Both the position numbers and the translations under genes were made by a program. The notes beneath the pieces were generated by a model. It did not search any database, was not told the origin of the DNA, and saw only the letters and a program-made list of their open reading frames with translations. A stretch of DNA of 64,000 bases from Lobosporangium transversale (Eukaryota; Mortierellomycota; Mortierellomycetes; Mortierellales; Mortierellaceae), in contig NW_019029057.1 in the NCBI RefSeq assembly GCF_002105155.1, positions 1 through 64,000 of the forward strand, given 5' to 3'. Position 1 is the first letter of the stretch. Every line of letters starts with the position of its first letter. Below, in pieces: positions 1 to 11,600 of the stretch.

Positions 1-2
1 TC

Positions 3-1924
3 GGACCATCGGGAACACTACCAGTCTACGCGAGAACGTTCGGTTACATGAACGTGGCTGGTGTATTGACCCAAATCTTCTTTCCTTGTGCGCCGCCATG
101 TAAGTACAGTCGACATTATCGATCAATGACAATCCAGAAAAAAAAAAAAAAAAAAAATGCACAGCCAATTCTTTTTTTAAGACATTTTCGGTCCCGGCAG
201 ATTCTCCTTTATTTTTTAAACACAAACATCATCACACGCTATTTCTCTAAATATGTTTAACTTGCATGTCTGCATCTCGACTCCGTTACGCGTTATGTTT
301 CCGGGCTCCATCATTGAATTGTCTCCTTTTTTTTTTTTAATCTTCAATTGACTTTCTATCAAAAAAGGAGAGGAATGGAAAAAAGATGCATTTCACAATT
401 ATCTGGGACTTTAGCAATCTTTTCAAACTTTGTCAAGATGAGATGTTTGATTTTCGATTCTTTTTTTCTTCCAACACTCTTTTCTTTTCTCAATTGCTTG
501 TCTATTGTTTGTCTGTTATCTGTCTGCATTTACCATAACTACTTTCATATGCAAGTATTCCGCCCCATCCATCCACTTTTTTTAAGCTTTGAGCAGTTAT
601 CTTGGTGGGAGAAGAGATAGAGCATAAGAGCTATCCGAGGAATAGATAGGCCTGTTTAAATATATATTTTATCATTATTGAAGGCTCTAATGCTATTTAA
701 AAAAAAAAAGGCTTGGACCATCGAATGCAAGGATGCAGAGTGAGGTGTACACATGTTTAAATAACTACAATGATGACAAGGGTCAGGGCTCTTCCAGCTG
801 TACATCGATCTCCATTTTGGACAATAGACTAAATCTAAAGATATTCTTGATATTTTTAAAATTTTCTTTTTTTTTTTTTTTTAGGGTACGAGACTAGGTA
901 TGGAGGATTTCAACCTGCAGTTTATACCATGCCAGGTGATCCAGGTGGATTAGCTCGAGTGGATGATATTCTAGGTGTCCAGATGTACAAGACCACATTT
1001 ACAGCATCCCCTCTTGTCTTTGGTGCATTCCCATCCCTTCACTCTGCAGATGCTTGTTTATTGGCCTTCTTTGTCGTATATGTTTTTGGACCAAGGTCGA
1101 TCCCATTTGCAATGAGCTATGTTTTCTGGATTTGGTGGGCCACTATGTATTTAGGTCATCATTATGTAGTCGACTTAGTAGGCGGTGGAGCATATGCTGT
1201 CATTGCATTCTGGATTGGTTCATTCTTTTTGCCCTCAGTCTTACCAACACAACAAGAAGAGTACGATGAGTACGATGAGTACGATGAAGATGATGGTGAT
1301 CTGAAATATGGACAATATTACAGTGATCGAAAGGGTCAAAGCTCCGTCAAAATTGATATGATCGAGGCATTGAGGCAGCATGAGAAGCGGACTTTGCTCT
1401 GCACCCCTGATGATCAAGATAACGAAGGGGATGACGAGTCTGAGGCTGGTAGTAGCAGTGATTGCGGCAGTAGAAGTGGTTGTAATAACTCCGCCAGTGA
1501 TGTCCGATTTGTAGACGAAGGTGTCATTGTAGCCATGGATGAATCTCTAGAGATGAGTCGTGTAGTTGTGGATATCTCTACTGCTGGTGTTGGTGTTGGT
1601 ACACTCTCTACTCTCAAGATTAAGGAGGCACGCAGAGTACGATCTGAAGGATCTTCGCCATCATCACCGTCATCACCAACATCAATGTCTTCTTCGTCAT
1701 ATTCTTCATCATCCTCGTCATCATCAGCGGCAGCATCATCATCATCAAGAAAGATCAAGAAATCGTCATCAAATACCTCTAGACAGTCATGGAATGGCTG
1801 GCAAGGATATGAGTCATGGATCGAAGTATTGGCAACCGTTAATACGCCACGGACTTCACCCAAGACTTCGCCCGTTCCTTCTGCATCAAGTTCATCCACT
1901 AATCTTCCAGGAGTAACTTATTAA
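3..1924 (+). CDS. AUR1: Inositol phosphorylceramide synthase catalytic subunit, AUR1-type (5' end outside window)
   Basis: The enzyme transfers phosphoinositol from phosphatidylinositol to ceramide in the Golgi; in yeast it is the target of aureobasidin A. Two exons are seen, 3-99 and 885-1924, joined by a 785-bp GT-AG intron. The splice rebuilds a Trp codon in the motif PPWYE. Family marks follow: MPGDPGGLAR, the PAP2-type motif FPSLHS with its catalytic His, and GHHYVVDLVGG with the second His and the Asp of the H-x3-D triad. Hydrophobic segments surround these motifs. After the last membrane segment comes a soluble tail of more than 200 residues: a DEYDEYDE repeat, then long Ser/Thr-rich stretches. 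Yeast Aur1 also has a Ser-rich tail, but tails vary. The stop TAA is at 1922-1924. The N-terminal exons lie upstream of base 1. The gene converges on UPF2. Confidence 0.93.
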
Positions 1925-2184
1925 CAACCTTGCTATTCTAATCCTTTCTTTTACTGCTCATTTTCACTATAGTAATTTCCACCACCATCATTACCACTAC
2001 TACTTACTTCTAATACTCTTACCTGCTACCATTACTAATTATTTTCCTTTGTCAAATGACATGTATCATAACATAATAACATTCCTCAATTCCTATTCTG
2101 CTTCTTTGTTTCCGATATCTATTGTAAACTAGTAATAAAAGACGAATATAAAAAAAAAGATGTTACAAAGCGACTGTAGGTTTA

Positions 2185-2216
<32 letters not shown>

Positions 2217-2385
2217 TTAATTCTGCGCGTGCTGTCTTGTTCCTTTCCCTACAAAGCATTAAGCTTAAAAGAAGCTAAAAGATCGCAAAGGGTGTGAAGA
2301 ATGCGACATAAGAGTCGTTGGGGGGTTTTTTTTTAGATGACTCATCACCTATTGTGTTGACAAGTGAAACACAGATGGAAAAAGC

Positions 2386-2423
<38 letters not shown>
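2386..2423. repeat. T11/A27 homopolymer inverted repeat
   Basis: Eleven T are followed without a gap by 27 A, a self-complementary run that could extrude as a hairpin. It lies between the 3' ends of two convergent genes. Confidence 0.85.
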
Positions 2424-2427
<4 letters not shown>

Positions 2428-2570
2428 TCTTGACCAACTCTAGCTGAATGTTAGAGGAGTGTAAAAAAAACCCAAAATCAACGAATCGATGTAATATCAA
2501 TCACCGTCTATGAAGAAAAAAAAAAACTCAATCATTGTAAATAAGAGTAAAGCTTGATTTGATTCACAAC

Positions 2571-2573
<3 letters not shown>

Positions 2574-2599
<26 letters not shown>
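2574..2599. repeat. Poly(T)26 tract, A26 in UPF2 sense, directly after its stop codon
   Basis: On the UPF2 sense strand the stop TAA is followed by two T and then 26 A encoded in the genome. It looks like a poly(A) tail, but it belongs to an intron-containing gene. Confidence 0.85.
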
Positions 2600-2601
<2 letters not shown>

Positions 2602-4037
2602 TTACCTTCCATAGTTTGCTCCACGTCCTCGGTTAGTTTGACCACCAGCAGATCGCCTTTCGTAGCCATCCACGCCCAGATTTGTCAATGCACTCTCAGT
2701 TCCATAGCCTGCTCCAACTCCAACAGATTGATTACGTGCCCATCGAGAGTTGTTTTTGATCGGATCGGGTCCTAATCCTGCACGATCAGGTCGATCATGA
2801 CTACGGGGGGGATTCGAGTCACGGTGATGACCCGATCCACTTCGTCTGTTATCTTCAGCATAATTAATTCGGATACCTTGGTTGCGCAACGATTGCTCCA
2901 ATGCTAAGGTAAAATAAAATATAAATGCAAATGTAGGTGTTACATGGTTGCTATAATAATTTTGTGTAATACTTTAAATTAAGGTTAACGAATAGCCGAT
3001 TAAATATTTTTCAAAAAACGCTTACCGGCTCGTTGGTTGGCCTCTTCACGCACTTCATACTCTAAGACGAGCTGTTTTAATTGTTGTTGTTCCTCACGCT
3101 CTGCTTCACGCTGGTTTCTAGTGTTGATGACCAGTGCGCTATCACTTGGTAACCCTACTGTCTTTAACTGTTGCTTGTTACCCTTCTTGGTCAGAAGAGT
3201 GAAAGCAACATGATCTGGGTTCGACAATTGAGGTTCTTCACGGCGATCTATTATTATAATTATTATTGTATTTAACATTCAAATGAACAAGTTAATGCGC
3301 CTGCCACGTACCAAATAAAAACAGACAGAAAAAAAAAGAGATAAAAACGCTGTTACATTACCTGCAGCTCTTAATATTGGAATAGCCACATCAAGCGCCA
3401 AATGCTTTCTCTCAAATTTCCTTGATTCCAGACTCTCCGACATCATCTTCAGGTACTCACGTTCAAAGTCCTCATCAACCGCTTCAACAGGTTTGTGTTG
3501 ATTTGTGAGTACGACCGCCTGTTCTTCATCGTCAGTTTGCCTCATCGCATGGGAGGCCTCTTCATCATCCTCTGGACCGTCCTCATCTTCATCACTATCA
3601 TCCTCTTCCTCATCTTCCTGATTATCATCCTCGCCATCATCGTCTCCTTCTGAGTCTTCAGAATCCGATTCATCATTTTGGATCGTCTGATCATGACCGC
3701 TGCCATTAGCATTACTATTATTATGGCTGTCGAGTGGTCCATGGAGGGCTTCCACTGCTGCAAGAGCTTCTTCATAGGAAGTAAAACGTCTCAATTTGGG
3801 TCGTAACTCGGTAAATGTATCCTCAATCATATACTCAATTTCCAATGGAATTGATTCCTTTGTTAAAATATACATTTGGAATAACACCAAGAATGAGTCC
3901 AGCTTGATCTTGGAGCTTCCATGATCAAAACACATGCCGCATGTATCCAACAACGTGCATACAAGTCGAATTCTGAAACTGTCATGGGGTGCATCGATGG
4001 GCGATGGGCGATCAGGCGAAGCACGCCCTTGCTCTTG

Positions 4038-4070
<33 letters not shown>

Positions 4071-7000
4071 GGTAAAAAATGATAATGTAAGAAATTGACA
4101 GGAATATGAAATAAAATGCTGCTAGGTTTTTCTTTTGAAAAGACTAAACTTACCATGACCAGCTGAAATCAATGTATTCAAAGTACTGAAAATCAAAGGT
4201 GAGTCAACCATACGATAATTATAAAGTTCACCCAGGAACTTGACTATCGCAATACGTCTCTGATTATGACGGAAATTATTTTGTTCCATGCCCACTTTGA
4301 TCGCTTCAACAACTGAATCAACAACGGCAATTGAAAAGTCGGGGTGGTATCGACTAAGTCCGTTTACAATAATGGCAACAAAATGAATATTGCTGAACTT
4401 GATCTTCCACACCTTGCTAAACAGGCGGACAACAAGGTCATAGATCTATATAAATGCAATACAGAGTTGTATAACAAGGGGAGAAAAAGAGGGTGGTCAT
4501 TTTGTGAGTTTTTTTTTTTTTTTTTTTTAATAAAAAAGACAAACTTGATTCATATAAAGAATCATATTTACCTCTTTGTTGTTCCAATCCAGCTTTCTGA
4601 GTAGCTTATGTGTACTCTCCACGTTCTTTTTGCAAAGGTCGAGATACAACAGCTTGCGAATGAACTGCTCAATAGGTGGGATTTCGCGCTTTTGTCTAGT
4701 CTTTTGTTCCGGTGGATTACACTATTTTTCACATATATTTTGTGGTGATGACGTAGTTAATGGTTAAACCCATAGGATCGGTCATATCCATCGGATATAT
4801 ATAAAGACATATTTCCTTGTTCCTTTTCAGCCGGCCCTCAAAAACTTTTTTTTTTTTTTTTTTTTTTTTACCTGATAATAGGCGTTATCAATCATCAACA
4901 AGAACCTAGGCTCAAGGTGAAGGGCTGCCTTCTTGCGTTTCAAAATGTCGAGCATACCATCCAATCGAGCAGACGTTGCTGCACTCTTGAGTTTCAGAAA
5001 TCGTCCACATGTTTCCAACAACGCACATGCGACCGTAATGTTCTGTGGAACAAAATCTTCCAATAGCACTTTCAAACAGTGGAAAATAATGGGTAAAGGT
5101 GTGATTCCAAACTTGACAAGCTCAGATAAAAACTTGATGTTCTTAACACGGGATTCCGAAAGATCAAGATGTTTCTTGAGTAACAATCCTCGGAACTCAC
5201 GCTCCAATGCAGCCAAGACTTCTTCTGCAATATCTGGATAGAAAGGTTTAAAAGTAGCGATCATTCGCGAATAGTAAGGCAAAAGATCGTGTCTGTCACG
5301 CGGGACTTGTACAAGGGTCTATTTGAATAGAAAAAAAAAAAAAAAAAAAAAAAAAGTTTGTATCTAACTGAAATGAATATGTGTCCTCGAATTTAAAATA
5401 AAGATAAAGGCTCAATTGCGCAACCCTTCATCGATCATATCAAAATATGTTCCTGATGAAAGAAAAATAAGAAGAAAATACCTTGATAAGACGGTTCCTA
5501 TTCACTTTGTTGTTGAAGTAACAAAACTCGACAGCTGCTTGATCTATCATGTCCCTGTTGCACATCAACGGTAACTTGGATAAGAACGCATCCAATTGAG
5601 CAGCATTGCTCTTGGAAGTTGTCGAAGCAGCCTCTTGAATAGTCGAAAAGGTCTCTTCTGGCAAAAAGGATTCTGTTCCTGTACTATCATTCACTTCCAT
5701 CTCATCCAACTCTGCGTCGAGATTTCCCATAATAAGGTCCGCAGACTCATCAAGGTCATCCAATTGATCCACAGCATCCTTGGATGCATTGTCTCCATCA
5801 GCTGAGCTCTGTTTGTCCTTATCCTTGTCTCCATCCTTGTCTCCACTGACGTCATTGTTATCTTCTTTTTTATCCTTTTTCGACTTTGAGGTCTCGAGAA
5901 AGAGCCTGGGGACGAGTGTCTCAAGATTTAAAATCTGTTCATAAAAGGCCACATTGTCCTCATCTTCAAATACACTGCTGGATGTTCCCTTATCATCAGA
6001 GCCGCCACTGGATTCTACAATACCGATCAAATCATCTTTTTCATCTACTAAGGCTGGCATGTCTAGATCCAATGCATCTGCCACAGTCTGGGTTGAGGTA
6101 GAAAGTTTCTCAAATGCCTTGAATTGTTTCTCATACTGTTGTTGACGTTCCTCTGAGAGTTCTCCCTTTGAAAAAAGAAACGACTCATTCTTCCTTTCAA
6201 GTTTTTTTAATTCCTACAAAGTTAAGAGTGGAGGGTGAGTGCGGGCGAGTAAAAAAAAAAAAAAAAAAAAAAAAAATCCTAAGAGCGAAAGTAAAGGCAA
6301 GTTGAGGCCTTAAATTGCGATGTTTATATGTTGTTACCTTGTGGTCACGAATGAGATGGTTTTCCAATCGTTTAAAATAGTCCACAAACATAGTTTTGAA
6401 CATCTGCTGTTGTGCTGGCGCTACATAACTGTTAACTGGAGCAGAGTTTGTATCCTCTGTAGCGGATGATGCAGCTTTTAATTCTGATGAATCCTTTCCT
6501 TCTGCTGCTGTAGCTCTTGATTCTAAGGAATCCTTTCCTTCAGCCACAGCCTTTGACTTCCTTAATGTGATCCCAGTCAAGTCTTTGCCATGGATCTTTA
6601 ACACTGTCAGTAAAATAGGCAAGTTCGTATGATCCTTATCCGATGCAAGCTTAGTAAGAAAGGAAAAAAAAAAAAAAAAAAAAAAAAAGTTTACATCATA
6701 TTGATATGTTAATGATCTAAAGTTGCCAGATATCCAAAGATTAAGAGAAAGACATACCAAATCATGGAGGACGTTGTAGATGAAGTTAGGGAATGATCTT
6801 GCATTATCTTGAGAGGAAGATGAAGATGCTGAAGAGCCTTTGGAATCTTTGCCAGAGTTGATCAGCAATCCTGCGACATTATCCTTCGTAACTTGTACTG
6901 CTTTGGTTGAGACTCCAGACGTGCCTTCTGCGCTGAGGGTGGCTACACCATCTTCAACATTACGCAATACTCCCACCAACCACAGTTCAGTTGCTACACG

Positions 7001-7726
7001 ACACAGTACGCGCTGTTTTAATACTCTAGACGTTTCCTCCTTTTCACGTTGTTCCGGAGTTGTTCCTGCCTGTGCTAGTTGTTGATGTGTCAATTTTGGC
7101 GAGGGTGCAAGAGCTTTAGCCAGGTGATAGGTGAAAAGAAGAGTGAATGAATCTGGAAATCGTTGATGTAATGCAGAGATGACCTGTTTTTTTAAAAAAA
7201 AATAAAATAAATAAAAAGTCTTAATTCTCATTTATCATTGTCACAATGAGAAAACGAGTGAATGGGTACGCATTTTTATTTCTTTTACCTCAACAGCCGC
7301 AGTAACATCAGCACCGACTTTGCAACGCAAAAGTCCTTCAAGTATGGCCGTAACAATTTCGGAGATATATTTTTCAAGGTTTAATTTCTTAAAATCATTC
7401 AACAACTGGGCGGATACGTCCGCAGTCAGCCCTGTTTTGCATTTTTTGATGAATCCCGTATTCTTTTTGATGTTGGAGTCTAGATTCTTTAAAGCCGATG
7501 GGTCTATAAGAAGGAAAGCAAAAATAATGAAATAAAAGAGAAGCAGAGGAAGCAGAGGAAGCAGATAAAATGAGAAAGAGAGAGTAAGAAGGTTATGATG
7601 CAGTAGAATGAATCCTGGTTGTTAATTGTTTCCCATCATTCTCTGTTATTTTTTTACCAGGCTTCTCATGCCATGCCCTGAGGTTGGCCTGTCGTAATTC
7701 CTGTCTGTTCGCCACTTTGAAATGAC
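2602..7726 (-). CDS. UPF2: Nonsense-mediated mRNA decay factor UPF2/NMD2 (first exon not resolved)
   Basis: UPF2 bridges UPF1 to UPF3 and the exon junction complex and activates UPF1 helicase during nonsense-mediated decay. Eleven exons fit in phase, from the 5' side: 7726-7658, 7503-7289, 7183-6758, 6649-6338, 6213-5482, 5318-4872, 4721-4572, 4445-4154, 4033-3362, 3247-3026, 2903-2602. They give about 1,279 codons, close to human UPF2 (1,272). Marks seen in order: LDSNIKKNTGFIKK in MIF4G-1; SKGELSEER between domains 1 and 2; VPRDRHDLLPYYSRM and ALLETCGRFL in MIF4G-2; FLGELYNYRMVDS and VCTLLDTCGMCFDHGSSK in MIF4G-3. A strongly acidic Asp/Glu run follows, then the UPF1-binding C-terminus. Most introns carry a 20-28 nt A/T homopolymer. 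The ATG lies upstream in 7727-8480; I could not fix it. The gene is divergent from SMG1. Confidence 0.95.
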
Positions 7727-8484
7727 CTGTATTTAAGATTAGCTTCAGATCGAGTAATTGATAAAAAGACAGACCAGATATGAGAGGAATGTGTGAAAAG
7801 TAGCAAACAAGAAACAAGGAATGAAAGTGGAAAGCTCATTTGACAAACGCCAGTCACTTGTCACACCTCACCTCCGCGCTCTTTTCTTAAAAGGAAGGAA
7901 AGGAAAAGGAACTGATTGCATTGTTGTTTCTCATTTCTAAGCTTCCTTCCTTGATATCTGTTTAAGCGTGTCGAATTTCTGCTTCAGACACCACCCTTCT
8001 TTTTTTGCTTTTTTTTCCTTTTTTTCTTGTAATCCCATGACGAGCGCGAGCAAACAGCACCGCTACCGTACCATTACCCCTCACACCAGACCAGACCACA
8101 ACTCCTCGACAATGCTGGATTCACTTCTGATCAAATCCAAATTTGCATGAATAAACCTACCAAAACCCTAATTATACTCTTAATAAAATAGCCCTTTCTC
8201 ATTCTCTTTCCTTTCCTCAATCATATTGGCTCAAAGCCTACTTTCCCTCTTCTTTCTTGCTCTCTTTTTTTATTTTATTTTTTTACATTTTGTCCAACGA
8301 CCACAAATCGGTCTCCATCTTGATCTTGATCTTTTTGAAAGCCAATGGTACTGTCCATGTCAAGGGATCTTTTACCTTAAAAAAAAATCTTGGTTGCTTT
8401 TTTTAGTTCAATAACTAATACGGTTTAACTTATGGTAACGATGATGTTATTATTTTATGATCTCTCAATATTCATGTCACGTAG
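7727..8484. promoter_or_regulatory. Shared divergent promoter region of UPF2 and SMG1, containing both unresolved first exons
   Basis: This 758-bp gap separates the outermost resolved exons of two divergent decay genes. In the SMG1 direction there are pyrimidine-rich blocks at about 7980-8030 and 8195-8280, typical of fungal core promoters. An ATTGG (inverted CCAAT) lies at 8225-8229. In the UPF2 direction a GTGAGG donor-like site lies near 7870 with an ATG upstream of it, but the phase does not fit the acceptor at 7727-7728. For SMG1, an ATG directly followed by GTAACG near 8431 could be a one-codon first exon in phase with the exon at 8485. Neither start is secure. Confidence 0.6.
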
Positions 8485-8611
8485 AAGAACGTGCGCCGTC
8501 GCCCTCAGCCAAAGCACTCTGCTCAAGCGACTTATGCAACTCCTCATTCTCAGCCACGCGAGCAAGCCCCTGAAGGGCTGCGGCCCATCCATGGTAACCA
8601 GCTCGAGACTT

Positions 8612-8663
<52 letters not shown>

Positions 8664-11600
8664 TATCCAACATTGCAGATTACTGATCATTTTGAAGAAT
8701 AATAATCTTGCAATGATAACATAATAACCTTTTTTCCCTAGGATCCAGGACATTTAATCATGATTCTGCCATTGAAATGTTGGAGGAAATGCGGGATCTT
8801 CTCGATAATGCCAAGGATTGCTGTCAACTGCCACCTGCATTGGATCAGCTGGCTATGATGTCTGGACAACATAGACAGGCTTGGGAACCATATTTCAAAG
8901 TAATGAAAAAAAAAATGGCTTTGTTCCTTTTTTTGGATATCAAAAAGCTTTGGATCTTCTTTTTTTTTTATGCAGGCCTCTGATTGGAGAATCTCATTTT
9001 AATACTTTATACTAGGCAATTGTAGACTTACTTGTTGGATGGTATATTGATCGAGGAACAAGTGAGGCCGTGAGAAGACGTATTGGTGGTACGTTGCCCC
9101 ATTATTTCGGTTTATACCATTATAATTATAGCTTTACGAATGTTTTTTTTAAAAGATGAATATACTTCAAGCTCTCAGACCTATTTCTTCCTTTACTTCG
9201 TACTAGATACTCTTTCGTCGTTTACAGCTCAGTGGCGCGATGCTGCGGATTTTGCCCAAGACATTCTCGAGTATTTTATCAAAGATATAGATAATGTCGC
9301 AGACACAAACGATACTAATGTTGTCTCATCTATTGAGGTTGCGGGTCTATTGATGAGGTAAACTATATCTCTACATTTTTATGTCCTTCTCACTTTCTGT
9401 ACATCCGATTGTGCCTGATAACTCAATATAGTGCGCTTTTATTATGTTTTATTTTTTCTTGTCTTGATTGGTTGTTCAACGAAATAGATGTTTCAAGATC
9501 ATCGCCGTAGCATTGATCTCCCATGCATCACAAGACCTGACTCGATTAGGACGTATTCAAGATAACGCAGTCAACATGCTCCACAAGGTTGCTAGATTGT
9601 CGAGAGACTTGGATGGGGTTGGTATGTTGTACCTCCGGAGGATATTGTTTACTCCGAAAGAACCGAAAGGAAAAAAATAAAACAATAGACAGCAATTACT
9701 AATGCGCAGACATACCATTATGAATCCTTTAGGGAACGATATCATTCTCACGCTCAGTCAAGGAAATCCAGATACATTCTATCATCTCCAGCCTAAGGCA
9801 GTATTATATCTTACTACACAATTCGAAACAGCACGAATGAATAGGGCACAATGGAGTCAAAAGACATCAACTATGAAAAACGTATGGAATTGGGAATGGG
9901 CTCATTGTAGTTTATGCATCTTCACGGTCAGTCAGCCCATTAGTTTTGATCCTGCCGCAGTCAGTCATTTAATTTTTTCCCCCTCTCTTGCCTTCAGGTT
10001 ATTGCCGCTTGGAAAAATAGACTTCATCCCATGGTCACGCTTGAAATAGTTCACCCAAAGGGTGATTTTATGAGGCTACGCTGGCTTCTACCGCTACACT
10101 CTAAACGTTCTCAGGATATACTTGACATTATACTATCATCACTTCCTGAATCAAAGACCCCAACCGATACAGAGGGGCATGATCCAGATGTATTACTGTT
10201 GACCTGGAGCAGCGTTATGAATGAAGTTGATAGAGCCCTCCACGATTTAGGCCAGAGCAACAGCTTATCTGAGGTGCCAGATTTAATGTCTCTTATTGAA
10301 AGTCTCGACACATTGCATAAAGATACACTTGAAAACTCCAGGCTTATTGGTGCTAAAAAATGTAGAGCCACTCCTAAGGATTGTCGTCGCACAGGATCTT
10401 CAACAGCAGCAGTGATTTCAAACGTTACATTCGATATTTTGATACTTATTGAGATGGCTCGACTCTGGCCAGATGAAGCTTCCCTCATCTTCTTGAGATT
10501 ACTAGGAGCACTTGACACTGTGCCTGAATCTCGTTTGGCGGTCGCCACCCACGCTCTTCGTGAGATAGCAGCCAGGTAAGCTCATGTGACAAACTATCGG
10601 GCGACTGACTGGATAGGGATCGGCCTAATTGAACATGACTCAAACGAAACCATTTTTTATTTTTTTGGCATGTACATGTACTGTGCACTCAAGTTGCCAA
10701 TACTTCGTAGCTGGTTGGCTCAAAGAGAGCTTAGCACATCCTGCGGAGATATATGACTTGAAATCATCAGTTTTAGGGATTTCGCTAGATGCTATTCACG
10801 TATTTATAACTCACTGGAAACTACTCCCATCATCTATAAAAATATGTGTGGTTTCATGGGAATCAGCAATATTGAAGGCAATGCAGGGATATCGCGATGA
10901 TGTCCCTCATACAGGAGCATGGGTCGCTTTAAAGAGAGCCATATCCTCTAATCTTCATCAGCTAATCACAATCGCAGGCGCCGATGACGATGATTTGATA
11001 CGTGGATCCATTGCTACTATTTTTGAGAGCTTTATTGGTGCATTCGGTTCTTTTGGTCTAGGACCCGAGTTCCTAGCGACTATGACAGACAGGTAGGTTT
11101 AATTTGTATACACAGCGTGTATGGTCATTTATTTTGTCCCTTTATTGACTTGGTGCTAACACTAAGTTATTCATCGTATTAAGGTCTCAGGATGTATCAC
11201 CTCTTGTGAGAGATGCATGGAAGCATGTCGTGTTGCAGACAAATCCTTTTGTATTTGCAATTGAATGTTATAACACCCCTGAAACAGCTATCGCCAGGGC
11301 CTTGAAGGTATTTCGTATGAACGGAATCGCTATTCTTTACATTTATATACACTGACTACTAGCGTAAACTGATCTTACATTCTCTATACCCTTCTTTCAT
11401 AGATCCTTGTGCTGCGAAGCCCAAACTCAGGAATATTCAGATATCCACACTTTTCAGCTGTACTTTCGTCGATGGAAGGTCATGATGAGAGCTCTGAACG
11501 CCCTGAAAGCAACAATGTCAATGTCTCTCAACAAGATGGTGACATGTTTCAGCGACTCTTCTACTCGTGTCAAGGAAAAGAAATTATCGCAAAGGTCAAT

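Larger units (their letters stand above)
1925..2601. other. Convergent intergenic region AUR1/UPF2
   Basis: No coding sequence is apparent. The region holds the 3' flanks of both genes and several A/T homopolymer runs: T26 at 2189-2214, T11 directly followed by A27 at 2386-2423, and T26 at 2574-2599. An AATAAAA polyadenylation-like hexamer lies near 2133. Confidence 0.6.

Noticed and set aside
1414-1899. A 161-codon open frame antisense to the AUR1 tail
   Set aside because: It mirrors the Ser- and Asp-coding repeats of the real exon and has no independent signal.
6214-6337. Apparent coding continuation through UPF2 introns (poly-Phe runs in the long frame 6197-7231)
   Set aside because: Clear donor and acceptor sites remove it, and the spliced product matches UPF2.
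8432-8686. An 84-codon frame starting MVTMMLLF before the first resolved SMG1 exon
   Set aside because: It runs into the poly(T) intron in a frame that does not match SMG1. Only its first codon might serve as a start exon.
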